Assembly (NCBI GenBank): GCA_024282035.1
Contig: JAMWZR010000001.1
Span: 124,001 to 188,000, forward strand
From: Nitrosomonas sp.
GTDB taxonomy: Bacteria; Pseudomonadota; Gammaproteobacteria; Burkholderiales; Nitrosomonadaceae
Length of the DNA: 64,000 bases
Direction: 5' to 3'
This document shows, piece by piece, positions 8,953 to 17,937 of this stretch (position 1 is the first letter of the stretch; the number at the start of each line of letters is the position of its first letter). Made by a program: the position numbers and the translations under genes. The notes beneath the pieces are model-generated. The model made no database searches and was not told the origin of the DNA. It saw only the letters and a list, made by a program, of their open reading frames with translations.

Positions 8953-9912
8953 TTATGGGCTGACTGCAGCGCGGTTCGATTCCGCTTCAAGAAAACTGCG
9001 CAAATGCGGTAACAGCAGTGCCGGTTTTTCTTCTTGTACGGCATGACCAACATCGCTCAGGACGACGAGTTTGGAATTGGGCAGGTCTTCATGTAGCCGC
9101 TGTCCGATGGCTACGGGCACGATTTCGTCTTCTCGGCTCCAGACGATCAGGGTTGGAATTTTCAGGTTGGCGTAGTTATTTGAAAATTCCTGCAAATCAG
9201 CAGGCAGGATTTGCCGCGCCGTGGTGAGCGTGGCGTACTTGGCGTTGGGTTTGGCCAGATTGGCGGCGTAATGGTCGATGGCGCTTTGAGGAATCAGCTC
9301 GTCATCGAAATAGACCTTTTTTAGCAGCGCCTTGACCTGAAGGGTGTCGGGAAGCGTGTGAATGAGCAACGGGCCGAGAACCGGGGTGGCGAGAACTTTG
9401 ACGAATTCCGGCAATTCTTGTGGATAGGCGATATTGTCCATCAGCACCAGGCTTTTCTGTACATCCGGGTGAGATGCCGCCAGATAGATGGACACGGCCA
9501 GCGCCACGCCACCGCCATAGGAATGGCCAACGATATGGAGATTCTTGAGATCATTTTCGAGAATGAAGTTACGAACCAATCTGGCCTGTTCGTAAACAGA
9601 ATAGGCCTCATCGCGGGGTTTGGGGGAGTCGCCAAAACCTTTCAGATCAATGGTGATGACTTGGTACTTCTGCGCCAGTGGCTCGATGATATGCCGCCAG
9701 CTATAGCTGCTGGCGCCAAAGCCGTGGATCAGTAGAACAGGTTCACCCGTGCCAGTGCTGCTGGACGCCAGTCGAAGTTCATGGGATTGATCCGAGGTGC
9801 GATACTGCGCCCAGCCCGGGATGTTCTTGTCCATGACGGCGCAGCCGCTCAAGGCCAACCCGGCCACCAAAGCCATAAGCACAAGTATTTTGCCCAGGAA
9901 ATGACTTTTCAT
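8953..9912 (-). CDS. Alpha/beta-hydrolase lipoprotein
   Basis: A 319-residue protein starting at the ATG that overlaps the stop of the upstream membrane-protein gene. Residues 1-24 form a lipoprotein signal ending in the lipobox LSGC, so the mature protein should be lipid-anchored at Cys24. The hydrolase domain follows: oxyanion motif LLIHGFGASSYSW, nucleophile elbow GHSYGGG (Ser), acid within WSREDEIVP and a His in SDVGHAVQEEKP complete a Ser-Asp-His triad. The cap region suggests a carboxylesterase or haloalkane dehalogenase-like fold; the substrate is unknown. A longer in-frame start 93 bases upstream would bury the signal peptide and is rejected. Confidence 0.85.
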   Translation of the reverse strand: MKSHFLGKILVLMALVAGLALSGCAVMDKNIPGWAQYRTSDQSHELRLASSSTGTGEPVLLIHGFGASSYSWRHIIEPLAQKYQVITIDLKGFGDSPKPRDEAYSVYEQARLVRNFILENDLKNLHIVGHSYGGGVALAVSIYLAASHPDVQKSLVLMDNIAYPQELPEFVKVLATPVLGPLLIHTLPDTLQVKALLKKVYFDDELIPQSAIDHYAANLAKPNAKYATLTTARQILPADLQEFSNNYANLKIPTLIVWSREDEIVPVAIGQRLHEDLPNSKLVVLSDVGHAVQEEKPALLLPHLRSFLEAESNRAAVSP

Positions 9913-10301
9913 TTGAGTGATCGAATCAGCATGACCATATCGAATATTCCACCTACCGCAAATGAAATCGCTCCAAAAATCGGCAGTATGGCGATCACGA
10001 CGCAAGCGGTTTTCAGCCGTTTGGCTTCAGCGATGTCTTCGATTTTCATGTGGCGCGGTATGGAGAGAATCACGTAACTGATCAAGGTAAGGAAAATGAT
10101 ATTGCCGAGGGATAGCGGCAGCAGATTGGTTAAATAAATTTCGATTGGACCGAGCGTTTGCCCGGGGCAATAGCCACATTTATCGATCAGATCGAACATC
10201 ATGTCACGCCGGGCGTTGATGGTCTGAAAGAAACTGAGTGTCGTGTTGACGGCGCCCCATAATGCCGCCAATAAAACAATGGGAAGTCCCAATTTGTCCA
10301 T
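9909..10301 (-). CDS. Small inner-membrane protein, function unknown
   Basis: A 130-residue protein with about three hydrophobic segments (residues 5-22, 52-78 and 93-122). Between the first two lies a short loop with a CGYCPG motif that could form a disulfide or bind metal. The ATG chosen here has a GGAAAA ribosome binding site; an upstream in-frame ATG at 10364 would add 21 hydrophilic residues and lacks one. Its stop overlaps the hydrolase start as ATGA, which implies translational coupling and a shared role. I do not recognise the family. Confidence 0.65.
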   Translation of the reverse strand: MDKLGLPIVLLAALWGAVNTTLSFFQTINARRDMMFDLIDKCGYCPGQTLGPIEIYLTNLLPLSLGNIIFLTLISYVILSIPRHMKIEDIAEAKRLKTACVVIAILPIFGAISFAVGGIFDMVMLIRSLK

Positions 10302-10487
10302 GTCATTTTCCTTTTCAGCGCAAGGTGCTGCGGAGTGGGAACCAGCCTGCCGATTTTTACGCATGGCGGAATGCAGATTATCACGAGGTTAACCAAAACA
10401 ACATCTGATTGTGGATGCCGTTTGTGATAATGCGCGACTTCAAACCATTGTGGGGCTTACCGTGCAATGCGTCTTATATCGCTTGAT

Positions 10488-10940
10488 TCAATAATTTCCT
10501 AGATAGTGCAGCAGTGTTATCACTCTATCCCTGATGATCTTGGTACGGAAATCGCCACGCGAGATGATGGTCGAGCTGCCGAAATTTTCCTGGGTCCAGT
10601 TGCGTGCAATCCATTCGAATTCCTGATCGCGATAGTTGAGCCATTGGCGTTGCGCCTGTTTCAGTGCTTTTCCAGATTCGGCGTTCAGGTGCGACAATAA
10701 CTGGGTGTAGGCGGCATTGAGCTCCTGGTCGAGAAAAGCTTCATAGGCAGCGTAGGCATCGCCATAGCTTTGTGTCGTGTGAGGCGTTTGTGCAATGCCC
10801 TGCTCATGGGTTTGGGCACGTTGCTGGAATGCGCTGACATGATCCGGTGCATCGGGATTGTCGATGGCATGGGTCAGTGTCGAAGCCAGCAGGCACACGG
10901 CAAGCATCCAGACGTGACACTTTTTTTGCAGCCGATTCAA
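10488..10940 (-). CDS. LprI-type lysozyme inhibitor family protein (DUF1311)
   Basis: A 150-residue exported protein. Residues 1-25 form a signal peptide ending ASTLTHA. The mature part carries the DUF1311/LprI N-terminal pattern: AYEAFLDQELNAAYTQLLSHL, then ALKQAQRQWLNYRDQEFEWI and a closing DRVITLLHYL helix. The LprI family inhibits lysozymes in Mycobacterium; many members remain untested. The start is TTG with no good Shine-Dalgarno sequence, only 6 bases after the stop of the lysozyme gene, so translation is probably coupled. The pairing with a muramidase is the interesting point. The usual family cysteines are absent from the mature part, so the fold is assigned by pattern only. Confidence 0.72.
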   Translation of the reverse strand: MNRLQKKCHVWMLAVCLLASTLTHAIDNPDAPDHVSAFQQRAQTHEQGIAQTPHTTQSYGDAYAAYEAFLDQELNAAYTQLLSHLNAESGKALKQAQRQWLNYRDQEFEWIARNWTQENFGSSTIISRGDFRTKIIRDRVITLLHYLGNY

Positions 10941-10946
10941 TTTGGG

Positions 10947-11459
10947 TTACCAGCGGGCGTAGACATTTTGTGCGTAAATATTCCATTCCGCATTGCGTCG
11001 CTTGTTCAGGCCCTCCATGACCTTACCCTGCGACTTGTTCCAGGATTTCCAGGCGGCTTCGAGGCTAGGATAGTTCGTTTGTGCTTGGGGATCGTTGACG
11101 AGTTTGAGCACGGAAGAGTTTGAGAAGTTGGCCAGACCGATGTTATAGGCCAGGATGACCAATGCATCGAACTGGTTTTGCGAGACGGCTGCCGTCAGTT
11201 TGGTACTGACGCCCTGCACAAACGGTGCTAGGTCCTGCTGGAATAATGCTTCGGCTTGCTGCTGCGAAATACCCTTGACGTATGCGTTGCCTGCGCGGTT
11301 CCATTCGTCCTGACTGATCAGGTGTCCATAACCGATGGTTGCGCCTTTGACCCAGCTCGTAATCGCTTTACCGTTTTGATCGTCATAGGGAGTACCCCGG
11401 AATGATTCGATGGACATCAGCAACGTGATGCCGGATTGACTCATGGAAAGATTCTGCAT
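10947..11459 (-). CDS. T4-type lysozyme (glycoside hydrolase family 24)
   Basis: A 170-residue muramidase-like protein, close to the length of T4 lysozyme (164). The catalytic Glu lies in SIESFRGTPYDD, an Asp follows in YDD, and the Thr of GATIGYGH completes the Glu-Asp-Thr triad. ALVILAYNIGLANFSNSSVLKLVN and the C-terminal GLNKRRNAEWNIY segment (compare GLxxRRxxE) are family signatures. The ATG is preceded by AGGAG at 6 bases, which favours it over an ATG further upstream. No signal peptide is present, so export would need a holin, SAR signal or dedicated secretion system, none of which is nearby. It could be a prophage relic or an effector, and it is followed directly by the LprI-like gene. 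Confidence 0.82.
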   Translation of the reverse strand: MQNLSMSQSGITLLMSIESFRGTPYDDQNGKAITSWVKGATIGYGHLISQDEWNRAGNAYVKGISQQQAEALFQQDLAPFVQGVSTKLTAAVSQNQFDALVILAYNIGLANFSNSSVLKLVNDPQAQTNYPSLEAAWKSWNKSQGKVMEGLNKRRNAEWNIYAQNVYARW

Positions 11460-11567
11460 GACATGCTCCTGTGCTGGATCGTTCGCCATCATAACCCAGA
11501 ATGGCAGCAAACACGGGCACGAATTGACGAAGTATGCGGTGCGGAAGGGCTTTTCGCAGTTGAAAAT

Positions 11568-13559
11568 TTACGCGCTCAGATTGGTGCCATTCAGATAGCT
11601 GCCGATCGCATCTTGCAGCACGTTCATTTTTACCGGTTTGGTCAGATATTTGACAAAACCGGCGCGCAGTCCGCGTTCGATATCCACGGTCATGGCGTCA
11701 GCCGATAGGGCGAAAACCGGAATGTCACAAGTGATCGGATCGTTTTTGAGTGTTTCCAGTACCGCATAGCCATCGATCCCCGGCAGATGAATATCGAGCA
11801 AAATGATATCCGGTTTGTAGCGCCGCGCCAGTTCCAGTCCGAATTCGCCTCGTGGCGCCGAGATCAGCTTCAGGTGCGGCATGTGTTGAAACATGGCCTC
11901 AACAACGCGCAGGTTGGCTGCATTATCCTCGATATATAGAACCAGATGGTTGTGATGGATTGTCTGTGCTTTTTTGCGTTGCAGTGGCAGCACATCGGAC
12001 TGGGTTTTTGGGGGTGCCAGAGATAAATCGATCCAAAAAGTGGATCCTTTTTCCGGTTCGCTGATGAAGCCAAGTTTGGCGCCCATTAATTCCGCAACCT
12101 GTTTGGAGATGGCCAGTCCGATTCCCGTTCCTTCCACTTCGGTGAGTTCGGCGCCCAGTCGCTCGAAAGGTTTGAACAGGTCGATTTGTTTGTCTATCGG
12201 AATGCCCCGGCCGGTGTCCGTAACCGATAATCGAAGCAGATTTTTTTCCATTCGCTGGCATGCGACTTCGATGCTTCCCTCCTGACGATTGTATTTGATG
12301 GCATTCGACAGCAGGTTCACCAGAATTTGCCGCAACCGTGTCGGATCGGCTAAAACCGAACCGGGCTCATCGCATCGATTGATCAAGCGAATCTGTCGCT
12401 TGCCACACAGCGGCCGCACGATCTCGATGGCGGTGCTGACGGCGTGATTGACTTCCACCGCCTGGAGCAGAATGGACATCTTGCCGGCTTCGATACGCGC
12501 CAGATCTAGCAGCTCGTTGATGAGATCCAGCAGATAATCGCCCGCACGGTGAATTTCCTGCACGTAGGCGAGCTGTTTTGACGGTAGATCCTGAAACTCC
12601 AGTAAATGCGAAAATCCCAGGATGGCATTCATCGGTGTACGCAACTCATGACTCATGCGTGACAGAAATTCACTTTTGGCCCGGCTGGCGCGCTCTGCCT
12701 GATCGCGTGCTTCAGTTAATTCGGCTGTGCGGTGTTTGACACGGGATTCGAGTTCTTCATTCAGTGCTCGGAGATTTTCTTCGGCTTGCTTGCGGTCGGA
12801 AATATCGGTAATCGAACCCACCATGCGCACGGGTTGTCCATTTTCATCATGCACAACTTGGCCACGCGACAAAATCCAGCGATAACTGCCATCCTTGTGG
12901 CGCAGCCGTGTTTCGACATGATAGGGTAGATGATGAACCAAATGATTGGTGACGGCCTGGTCGACAGCAGCTCTGTCATCGGGATGCAGTCGAGTGAAAA
13001 AAGAGCTGTCGTTATTTGGTAATTCCTCGTCGGTATAACCCAGGATTTCCTTCCAGCGTGGCGACAGATAGCATTCGTGGGTCATGGGATTCCAATCCCA
13101 GATACCATCGTTGACAGCGCTCACTGCCATGTGCAGGCGTTCTTCGCTCTTGCGCAAATTTTCTTCCATCTGCTTGCGTTCGGTAATGTCCATACCGATA
13201 CTGATCATGAATTCGGTATGTCCTTCCGCATCGCGCAGCAATGTGTTGGTCCATTCGATCAGCCGCAATTCCCCCGATTTGGTGCGCCAGTGATTGGTGT
13301 ATTGACTGACGGAAACTTGTGGATTTTTTGTCACGAATTCGAATGCTTCCTGACGGATGGTTTGCGCGCTTTCAGCAGGCAACACCGTATCCCAGAGAAA
13401 TTTTCCAACGACTTCATCAAATGTGAAGCCGCTCAATTTTTCGCATGCGGAATTGAAACGATGAATGCGACCTTCATGATTTAATACGACGACCAGTGCA
13501 CCGACATTCTCAATGATGGCATTGAGAAAATCCGGATCACGCATGGATTTGTTGATCAT
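11568..13559 (-). CDS. Hybrid sensor histidine kinase (PAS-PAS-HisKA-HATPase-REC)
   Basis: A 663-residue cytoplasmic sensor kinase. Domain order: PAS (about 10-130), PAS with PAC (about 140-262, ending VGSITDISDRKQ), coiled coil (265-295), HisKA with phospho-acceptor His in SHELRTPMNAILGF, HATPase with N box NLLSNAIKYN, G1 box DTGRGIP and G2 box GTGIGLAI, and a receiver domain with phospho-acceptor Asp in DIILLDIHLPG. No transmembrane segment is present, so it senses an internal signal such as redox state, a small ligand or light; no heme or flavin motif is obvious. No Hpt protein or separate regulator is adjacent, so the output is unknown. Confidence 0.93.
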   Translation of the reverse strand: MINKSMRDPDFLNAIIENVGALVVVLNHEGRIHRFNSACEKLSGFTFDEVVGKFLWDTVLPAESAQTIRQEAFEFVTKNPQVSVSQYTNHWRTKSGELRLIEWTNTLLRDAEGHTEFMISIGMDITERKQMEENLRKSEERLHMAVSAVNDGIWDWNPMTHECYLSPRWKEILGYTDEELPNNDSSFFTRLHPDDRAAVDQAVTNHLVHHLPYHVETRLRHKDGSYRWILSRGQVVHDENGQPVRMVGSITDISDRKQAEENLRALNEELESRVKHRTAELTEARDQAERASRAKSEFLSRMSHELRTPMNAILGFSHLLEFQDLPSKQLAYVQEIHRAGDYLLDLINELLDLARIEAGKMSILLQAVEVNHAVSTAIEIVRPLCGKRQIRLINRCDEPGSVLADPTRLRQILVNLLSNAIKYNRQEGSIEVACQRMEKNLLRLSVTDTGRGIPIDKQIDLFKPFERLGAELTEVEGTGIGLAISKQVAELMGAKLGFISEPEKGSTFWIDLSLAPPKTQSDVLPLQRKKAQTIHHNHLVLYIEDNAANLRVVEAMFQHMPHLKLISAPRGEFGLELARRYKPDIILLDIHLPGIDGYAVLETLKNDPITCDIPVFALSADAMTVDIERGLRAGFVKYLTKPVKMNVLQDAIGSYLNGTNLSA

Positions 13560-13727
13560 TTAGTTTGCATTAGCCCGATTTGATTAAGTATTGACAGGCA
13601 AGGAATTTATTGCATGCATTTTAAAATAAACCAATGTACTCCGTTTTGCAATGTGAGGGCAATAAGTTATCCTATAGATTCATATACATTTTAATAGATC
13701 ATTCTTGCTGATTGGAAAGGCGGTGTT

Positions 13728-14057
13728 TTGAGCGAAATCAAAGAAATCATCGAAACCCTGCGTCATTTTCGCGATGAGCGAGATTGGGCGCAATTTCATA
13801 ACGCCAAGGATCTGGCATTGGCGTTGAATGTTGAGGCTGGAGAACTGCTGGAAGTCTATCTGTGGAAGAATCCCGAGCAGGCTGATGTTGACCGGGTGGC
13901 TGAAGAACTGGCCGATGTCCTGGCCTTTGCCTTTTTGCTGGCTGATCGATACGGTTTTGACGTGAAGCAGATCGTGCTGGAGAAAATGGCGCGGAATGCT
14001 CTTAAATACCCTGTGGAAAAATCCAGAGGCAGTGCCAAAAAATATACCGAATTGTAA
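13728..14057 (+). CDS. MazG-like nucleotide pyrophosphohydrolase
   Basis: A 109-residue all-helical protein of the MazG/iMazG superfamily. The Mg-binding acidic residues are in ALNVEAGELLEVYLW and VAEELADVLAFAFLLADRYG, giving the ExxE-x(n)-ExxD pattern. Members hydrolyse (deoxy)nucleoside triphosphates, often non-canonical ones, to the monophosphate and pyrophosphate, as a house-cleaning function. The start is TTG, preceded by AAAGGCGG. It is divergent from the histidine kinase and convergent with the methyltransferase, so it is probably monocistronic. Confidence 0.85.
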   Translation: MSEIKEIIETLRHFRDERDWAQFHNAKDLALALNVEAGELLEVYLWKNPEQADVDRVAEELADVLAFAFLLADRYGFDVKQIVLEKMARNALKYPVEKSRGSAKKYTEL

Positions 14058-14068
14058 TGCTGTCGAGC

Positions 14069-15238
14069 CTATCTGGCTGCAAGACGCCACAGCGAGGTCG
14101 TTTCTGCAGCGCGGGCCGCATGTAAAGGATCGGTGCTGTCGGAAACCTTCGGATGGACAGGCTTTATGTCGTTTTTTCCCAATACCAGCAAGTTTGCGGC
14201 ATCGAATTCGGCGAGTAATTCGGCGCGGGTACGCAATCCGAGGTGTTCGGCAAAGTCTGACAGGATCAGCCAGCCCTCGCCGCCCGGTAGCAGATGGGCG
14301 CCGAGACCTTGCAAGAAACCACGCAGCATGCGGCTGTCCGGATCGTAAATGGCCTGTTCCAGCGGAGAACTGGGTCGTGCCGGTATCCAGGGTGGATTGC
14401 ACACTATCAATGCTGCCTGCCCCGGTGGGAAAAGATCGGCTTGCACCACATTGATGCGGTCGATCAAGCCGAGCCGCGTCAGATTTTCCCGAGCGCAATC
14501 CAGCGCCCGTGGATCCAGATCGGTTGCCGTGATGTGTTGGATGCCACGCAGGGCCAGTGCGGCAGCCAGTACGCCGGTGCCGGTACCAATGTCAAAGGCC
14601 AGCGATTGCGTGGTCAGCAGTTTTGGCGGCGGTGCCAGTGTCACCAGTTTGACATACTCGCTGCGAATCGGTGCAAACACCCCATAATGTGGATGGACGC
14701 GTAAATCAAGCGCAGGAATGTCGATACCGCGCTTGCGCCATTCGTATGCTCCCACCAGACCCTGCAATTCCCGCAGCGAAGCCACATAGGCCTGCGTGCG
14801 CGGACCATAGGCTTGCAGACAGGCTTCTCGCATGTCGGGAGCGCGTCGCAGGGGGATGGAATGATCGGCTTGGCAGGGAATCAGGAGTTTGTCCAGGGTA
14901 CGTGCGCGTTGCGATTGTGTCAGTCGATAGCGATGAAAAGCTTGTGCAGGTTCAGTGGATGTAGACGCGGACTGACGTTGCGGTTTTTTTTTATCAATGC
15001 GCCGCGCCATGGCTTGCAGCAACAACCGGGCGTTCTGAAAATCACCCCGCCACAACAATGCGGTGCCCTCGCAGGCCAGACGGTAAGCGGTATCGGCTGA
15101 CATCGTGTCGTTGATGACCTGGACGCGCTGCGGTGGCGGTAACCCTTTTTCGGATTGCCAGTGTGCCGACTGTTCGATCCCGGCTTCGGTCCAGTGTATG
15201 ACCGGTTCTTCCGGCGAATGATCAGAATCGGAATGCAT
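14069..15238 (-). CDS. Class I SAM-dependent methyltransferase (HemK/RsmC-like)
   Basis: A 389-residue protein. The C-terminal half (about 215-389) is a Rossmann methyltransferase domain: SAM-binding AFDIGTGTGVLA, acidic residue in TATDLDPRALDCA, and the catalytic motif NPPW typical of N-methyltransferases acting on Gln, adenine or guanine. The N-terminal half is basic, with a KKKPQR segment, and has no recognised domain. The target could be rRNA, DNA or protein and cannot be decided. It is convergent with the MazG-like gene (11 bases between stops) and appears monocistronic. Confidence 0.8.
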   Translation of the reverse strand: MHSDSDHSPEEPVIHWTEAGIEQSAHWQSEKGLPPPQRVQVINDTMSADTAYRLACEGTALLWRGDFQNARLLLQAMARRIDKKKPQRQSASTSTEPAQAFHRYRLTQSQRARTLDKLLIPCQADHSIPLRRAPDMREACLQAYGPRTQAYVASLRELQGLVGAYEWRKRGIDIPALDLRVHPHYGVFAPIRSEYVKLVTLAPPPKLLTTQSLAFDIGTGTGVLAAALALRGIQHITATDLDPRALDCARENLTRLGLIDRINVVQADLFPPGQAALIVCNPPWIPARPSSPLEQAIYDPDSRMLRGFLQGLGAHLLPGGEGWLILSDFAEHLGLRTRAELLAEFDAANLLVLGKNDIKPVHPKVSDSTDPLHAARAAETTSLWRLAAR

Positions 15239-15397
15239 CGGGAATCTGGAAAATGGCAGCGTGAGTTAAAATGGTGGCATGTTGGTCTCAGGCATTATAC
15301 GGTTTAACATCATCCCGTGCTGCGAGTTGTACGGATTCAGGCACAGAATGCCCATTTTGGGGTCCAATGATTACGTTTTTTGATTTTGAGTCTCGCC

Positions 15398-15949
15398 ATG
15401 ATAAAGATTGATCTGAATAGAATGATAATAAATAAAAGAGATGTTCGTTGCTTGTCCTATCTGCTTTTTGGGGCATTATGTTTGACCAGTGGCTTGCCTG
15501 TTATGGCCGAATTACAGCCCAAACCGGTGACTGGACCGTTCAAGATCAAACCCCATGAAGTACCCGATACCTGCAATCGGGAAGTGGCACAGATCCGTGT
15601 CACCGTTAACAACATTGGTGCGGGTGGTGTGCTGAATGTCGGATTGTACGATGATCCGGAACATTTCCTGTTCAAGAAGGGACGCAAGCGGACCGTGCGT
15701 GTTCCGGCCACGGAGGGTCAGCAGACGGTGTGCATGAACCTCGATCAACCCGGTACATATGCCGTGGCGGCTTATCATGACCGGAATGCCGACCGTAAAC
15801 TGAAGCTGCGCTGGAATATGATGCCTGATGAACCTTCCGGACTATCCAACAATCCTGCACGAGTGGATATGTTTCCAAAATTCAGTGATTCCGCTTTCAG
15901 CGTGGATAGCAAGGGAGCGGATATCGTCATCAATCTGCGTCAGCCCTGA
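15398..15949 (+). CDS. DUF2141 family secreted protein
   Basis: A protein of about 183 residues with an N-terminal signal peptide (hydrophobic core CLSYLLFGALCLTSGLPVMA). The mature domain matches DUF2141: IRVTVNNIGAGGVLNVGLYDD, then GTYAVAAYHDRNADRKL and a C-terminal IVINL strand, a predicted beta-sandwich of unknown function. Starts at 15398 (ATG, weak GAG upstream) and 15422 (ATG) are both possible. The downstream hydrolase gene begins 11 bases after the stop, so the two are probably co-transcribed. Periplasmic location is inferred. Confidence 0.72.
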   Translation: MIKIDLNRMIINKRDVRCLSYLLFGALCLTSGLPVMAELQPKPVTGPFKIKPHEVPDTCNREVAQIRVTVNNIGAGGVLNVGLYDDPEHFLFKKGRKRTVRVPATEGQQTVCMNLDQPGTYAVAAYHDRNADRKLKLRWNMMPDEPSGLSNNPARVDMFPKFSDSAFSVDSKGADIVINLRQP

Positions 15950-15960
15950 CACTGGCAAGC

Positions 15961-16797
15961 ATGCGCATGCTGCTCACGCTCATCCTATTTTTTGTAGTCG
16001 CCTACTTGGCTTTGGTGCTGATGGTGTATTGGGGGCAATCGCGACTCATTTATTTTCCGCAGCGCAATCTTACCGATACGCCACGTGATATCGGCCTGGA
16101 TTACACATCGGTACACATTCCCACAGCTGACGGTGAAATGCTGCATGGCTGGTGGATCGCTGCCCCTGTGGCGAAAGGGACGGTGCTGTTGTTTCATGGC
16201 AATGCCGGCAATATCTCACATCGCATCAATTACGCCAGCATGTTCAGGCGCCTGGGTTACAACACACTGCTGCTGGATTACCGGGGTTACGGGCAGAGCA
16301 GCGGTTCACCGTCGGAGTCTGGCATGTATCGCGATGCGCAGGCGGTATGGCTATATGCGACGGAAACGCTTGGAATTTCTCCGGCACAAATTGTTTTGTT
16401 TGGCGAATCGCTGGGTGGTGCTGTGTCCGCGTGGCTGGCAGCACAGGAAAAACCGGGGCTGCTGGTACTGGCATCGACATTTACTTCGGTTCCCGATCTG
16501 GCTGCCGGGCTTTATCCCCTTTTACCGGTGCGCTGGATCAGCCGGTTTCAGTATGACACGCTGACATCGTTGCAGTCCGTTACTTGTCCGGTATTGATCG
16601 CACATAGTCCTGAAGATGAAATCATTCCATTTGATCACGGACAACGCCTGTTTCAGGCGGCATCTGAACCCAAGCAGTTTTTGCAGCTCGAGGGCGGGCA
16701 CAACATCGGTTTTGTTTTCATGCAACCGGTTTGGATAAAATCATTGGGTCGATTCATGGATGCGCATATCGTTTCAGACCGCTTGCCGGAACGTTGA
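15961..16797 (+). CDS. Membrane-anchored alpha/beta hydrolase (BEM46/YfhR-like)
   Basis: A 278-residue protein with one N-terminal transmembrane helix (residues 3-24) followed by YWGQSRLIYFPQRNL, typical of the BEM46/ABHD13-like family. The hydrolase core shows LLFHGNAGNISHR, LLDYRGYGQSSGSPSE, nucleophile elbow GESLGGA (Ser), acid in HSPEDEIIP and His in LEGGHNIGF. Members of this group are predicted serine hydrolases or lipases with unknown physiological substrates. The 3' end overlaps that of the convergent flavoprotein gene by 24 bases. Confidence 0.85.
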   Translation: MRMLLTLILFFVVAYLALVLMVYWGQSRLIYFPQRNLTDTPRDIGLDYTSVHIPTADGEMLHGWWIAAPVAKGTVLLFHGNAGNISHRINYASMFRRLGYNTLLLDYRGYGQSSGSPSESGMYRDAQAVWLYATETLGISPAQIVLFGESLGGAVSAWLAAQEKPGLLVLASTFTSVPDLAAGLYPLLPVRWISRFQYDTLTSLQSVTCPVLIAHSPEDEIIPFDHGQRLFQAASEPKQFLQLEGGHNIGFVFMQPVWIKSLGRFMDAHIVSDRLPER

Positions 16798-17937
16798 GTC
16801 AATATCGAATTGACCGGATAGCGAATCGATTGCGTGTCGCCGGCTCCAGAATCGGGATTCGGGCCAGCGTTGTTCGGTGGCGTAATATCCGGTTCTGGTT
16901 TTGAGGTATTCGGAGAAGATGTATTCCAGATCCCGATCGAAACGTTCGAGTGCGCGCCGGTCTCCCTGTTGAATGAAAGTTGCAACCGCTTTCCCAGCCA
17001 TCCAGCCATGCCGCAACCCCTTGCTGATACCATGCGACGACAGCGGATCGAAAGTCATGGCGGCATCACCGGCAGCCAGCCAGTTTTCACCTTGAAAACA
17101 GTCGAGCCGTTGCGATCTGGATAGACAAACGACGGGTTTCTGAAGATGTACATAAGGTTGCAGCCGATCCGCGATATGGTTGGTTGACTGTAATGCAATG
17201 TTCCAGTGCGTGAGTAATGTTGATTTGTGCAGGGGGGTGACATCGGCATCGGTCATGAACATCGCGACTGCCTGACCAGCCGCGAGTGGCGCAAAATACC
17301 ACCATCCGGTTGGGCAGGATTCAATGACGATATGGTTTTTATGATCCTGTGCGGGTGCTTGATCGGTCGAGCCGTAACGGATAATGGCGACTTGCGAGTC
17401 ACCGGCCAGTATGCGGCTGCCCTGGGTGCGGGCAAAACTGGCAGATTTGCCGCTGGCATCGATGACAAACGGTGTGGTCATAATCCGTTGGTGTCCATTG
17501 GTGCTCAGCGCGATGTGCCACAGACCGCCGTGACGTTGTATGGAGTGAATGGTTGTCTGCTCGTGAATAGTTGCGCCGCGTTGACGCACAAAATCGGCCA
17601 GATCCCTGTCGAATCGGGGGCGAGACAGATTGATGCCATGCTGCATGGGATGAAAGTAGTAATCCACGGTATGCACAGGCGCCTGGCGTCCCCACCACGA
17701 CATGACGCCCGCGCACGGTAAATGATTCCGTTCAACGAGATGATCTGGAATCCCCAATTCGGCAAAAATACCCAGTGCCGATGGCGGTAGATGTTCGCCT
17801 ATCCGTTTCTGGTTGTAGTCCGTTTTCTCGATGACGGCTACGCCTAATTCCTGATTCAGTATACCGAGAGCGGCGGCGAGCCCGCACGGCCCGCCACCAA
17901 TGACAACGACCGGATAATGGTAATCAGCTTTGCCCAT
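16774..17937 (-). CDS. LodB/GoxB-like FAD-dependent oxidoreductase (quinone-cofactor maturase)
   Basis: A 387-residue flavoprotein. The FAD-binding Rossmann motif is VVVIGGGPCGLAAALGI (residues 10-26); WLAAGDAAMTFDPLSSHGISKGL near residue 290 is the second FAD motif, in the tryptophan-halogenase/LodB style. LodB and GoxB are needed to form the cysteine tryptophylquinone in their partner oxidases. The start was chosen as the ATG overlapping the last 14 bases of the LodA-like gene, which gives immediate translational coupling; a longer form starting at 18024 would lie inside that gene. Role inferred from partner and fold. Confidence 0.8.
   Translation of the reverse strand: MGKADYHYPVVVIGGGPCGLAAALGILNQELGVAVIEKTDYNQKRIGEHLPPSALGIFAELGIPDHLVERNHLPCAGVMSWWGRQAPVHTVDYYFHPMQHGINLSRPRFDRDLADFVRQRGATIHEQTTIHSIQRHGGLWHIALSTNGHQRIMTTPFVIDASGKSASFARTQGSRILAGDSQVAIIRYGSTDQAPAQDHKNHIVIESCPTGWWYFAPLAAGQAVAMFMTDADVTPLHKSTLLTHWNIALQSTNHIADRLQPYVHLQKPVVCLSRSQRLDCFQGENWLAAGDAAMTFDPLSSHGISKGLRHGWMAGKAVATFIQQGDRRALERFDRDLEYIFSEYLKTRTGYYATEQRWPESRFWSRRHAIDSLSGQFDIDSTFRQAV

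Noticed and set aside
13680..14498. Minus-strand frame of 272 codons across the MazG-like gene and the methyltransferase 3' end
   Set aside because: It overlaps two well-supported genes and has no domain of its own.
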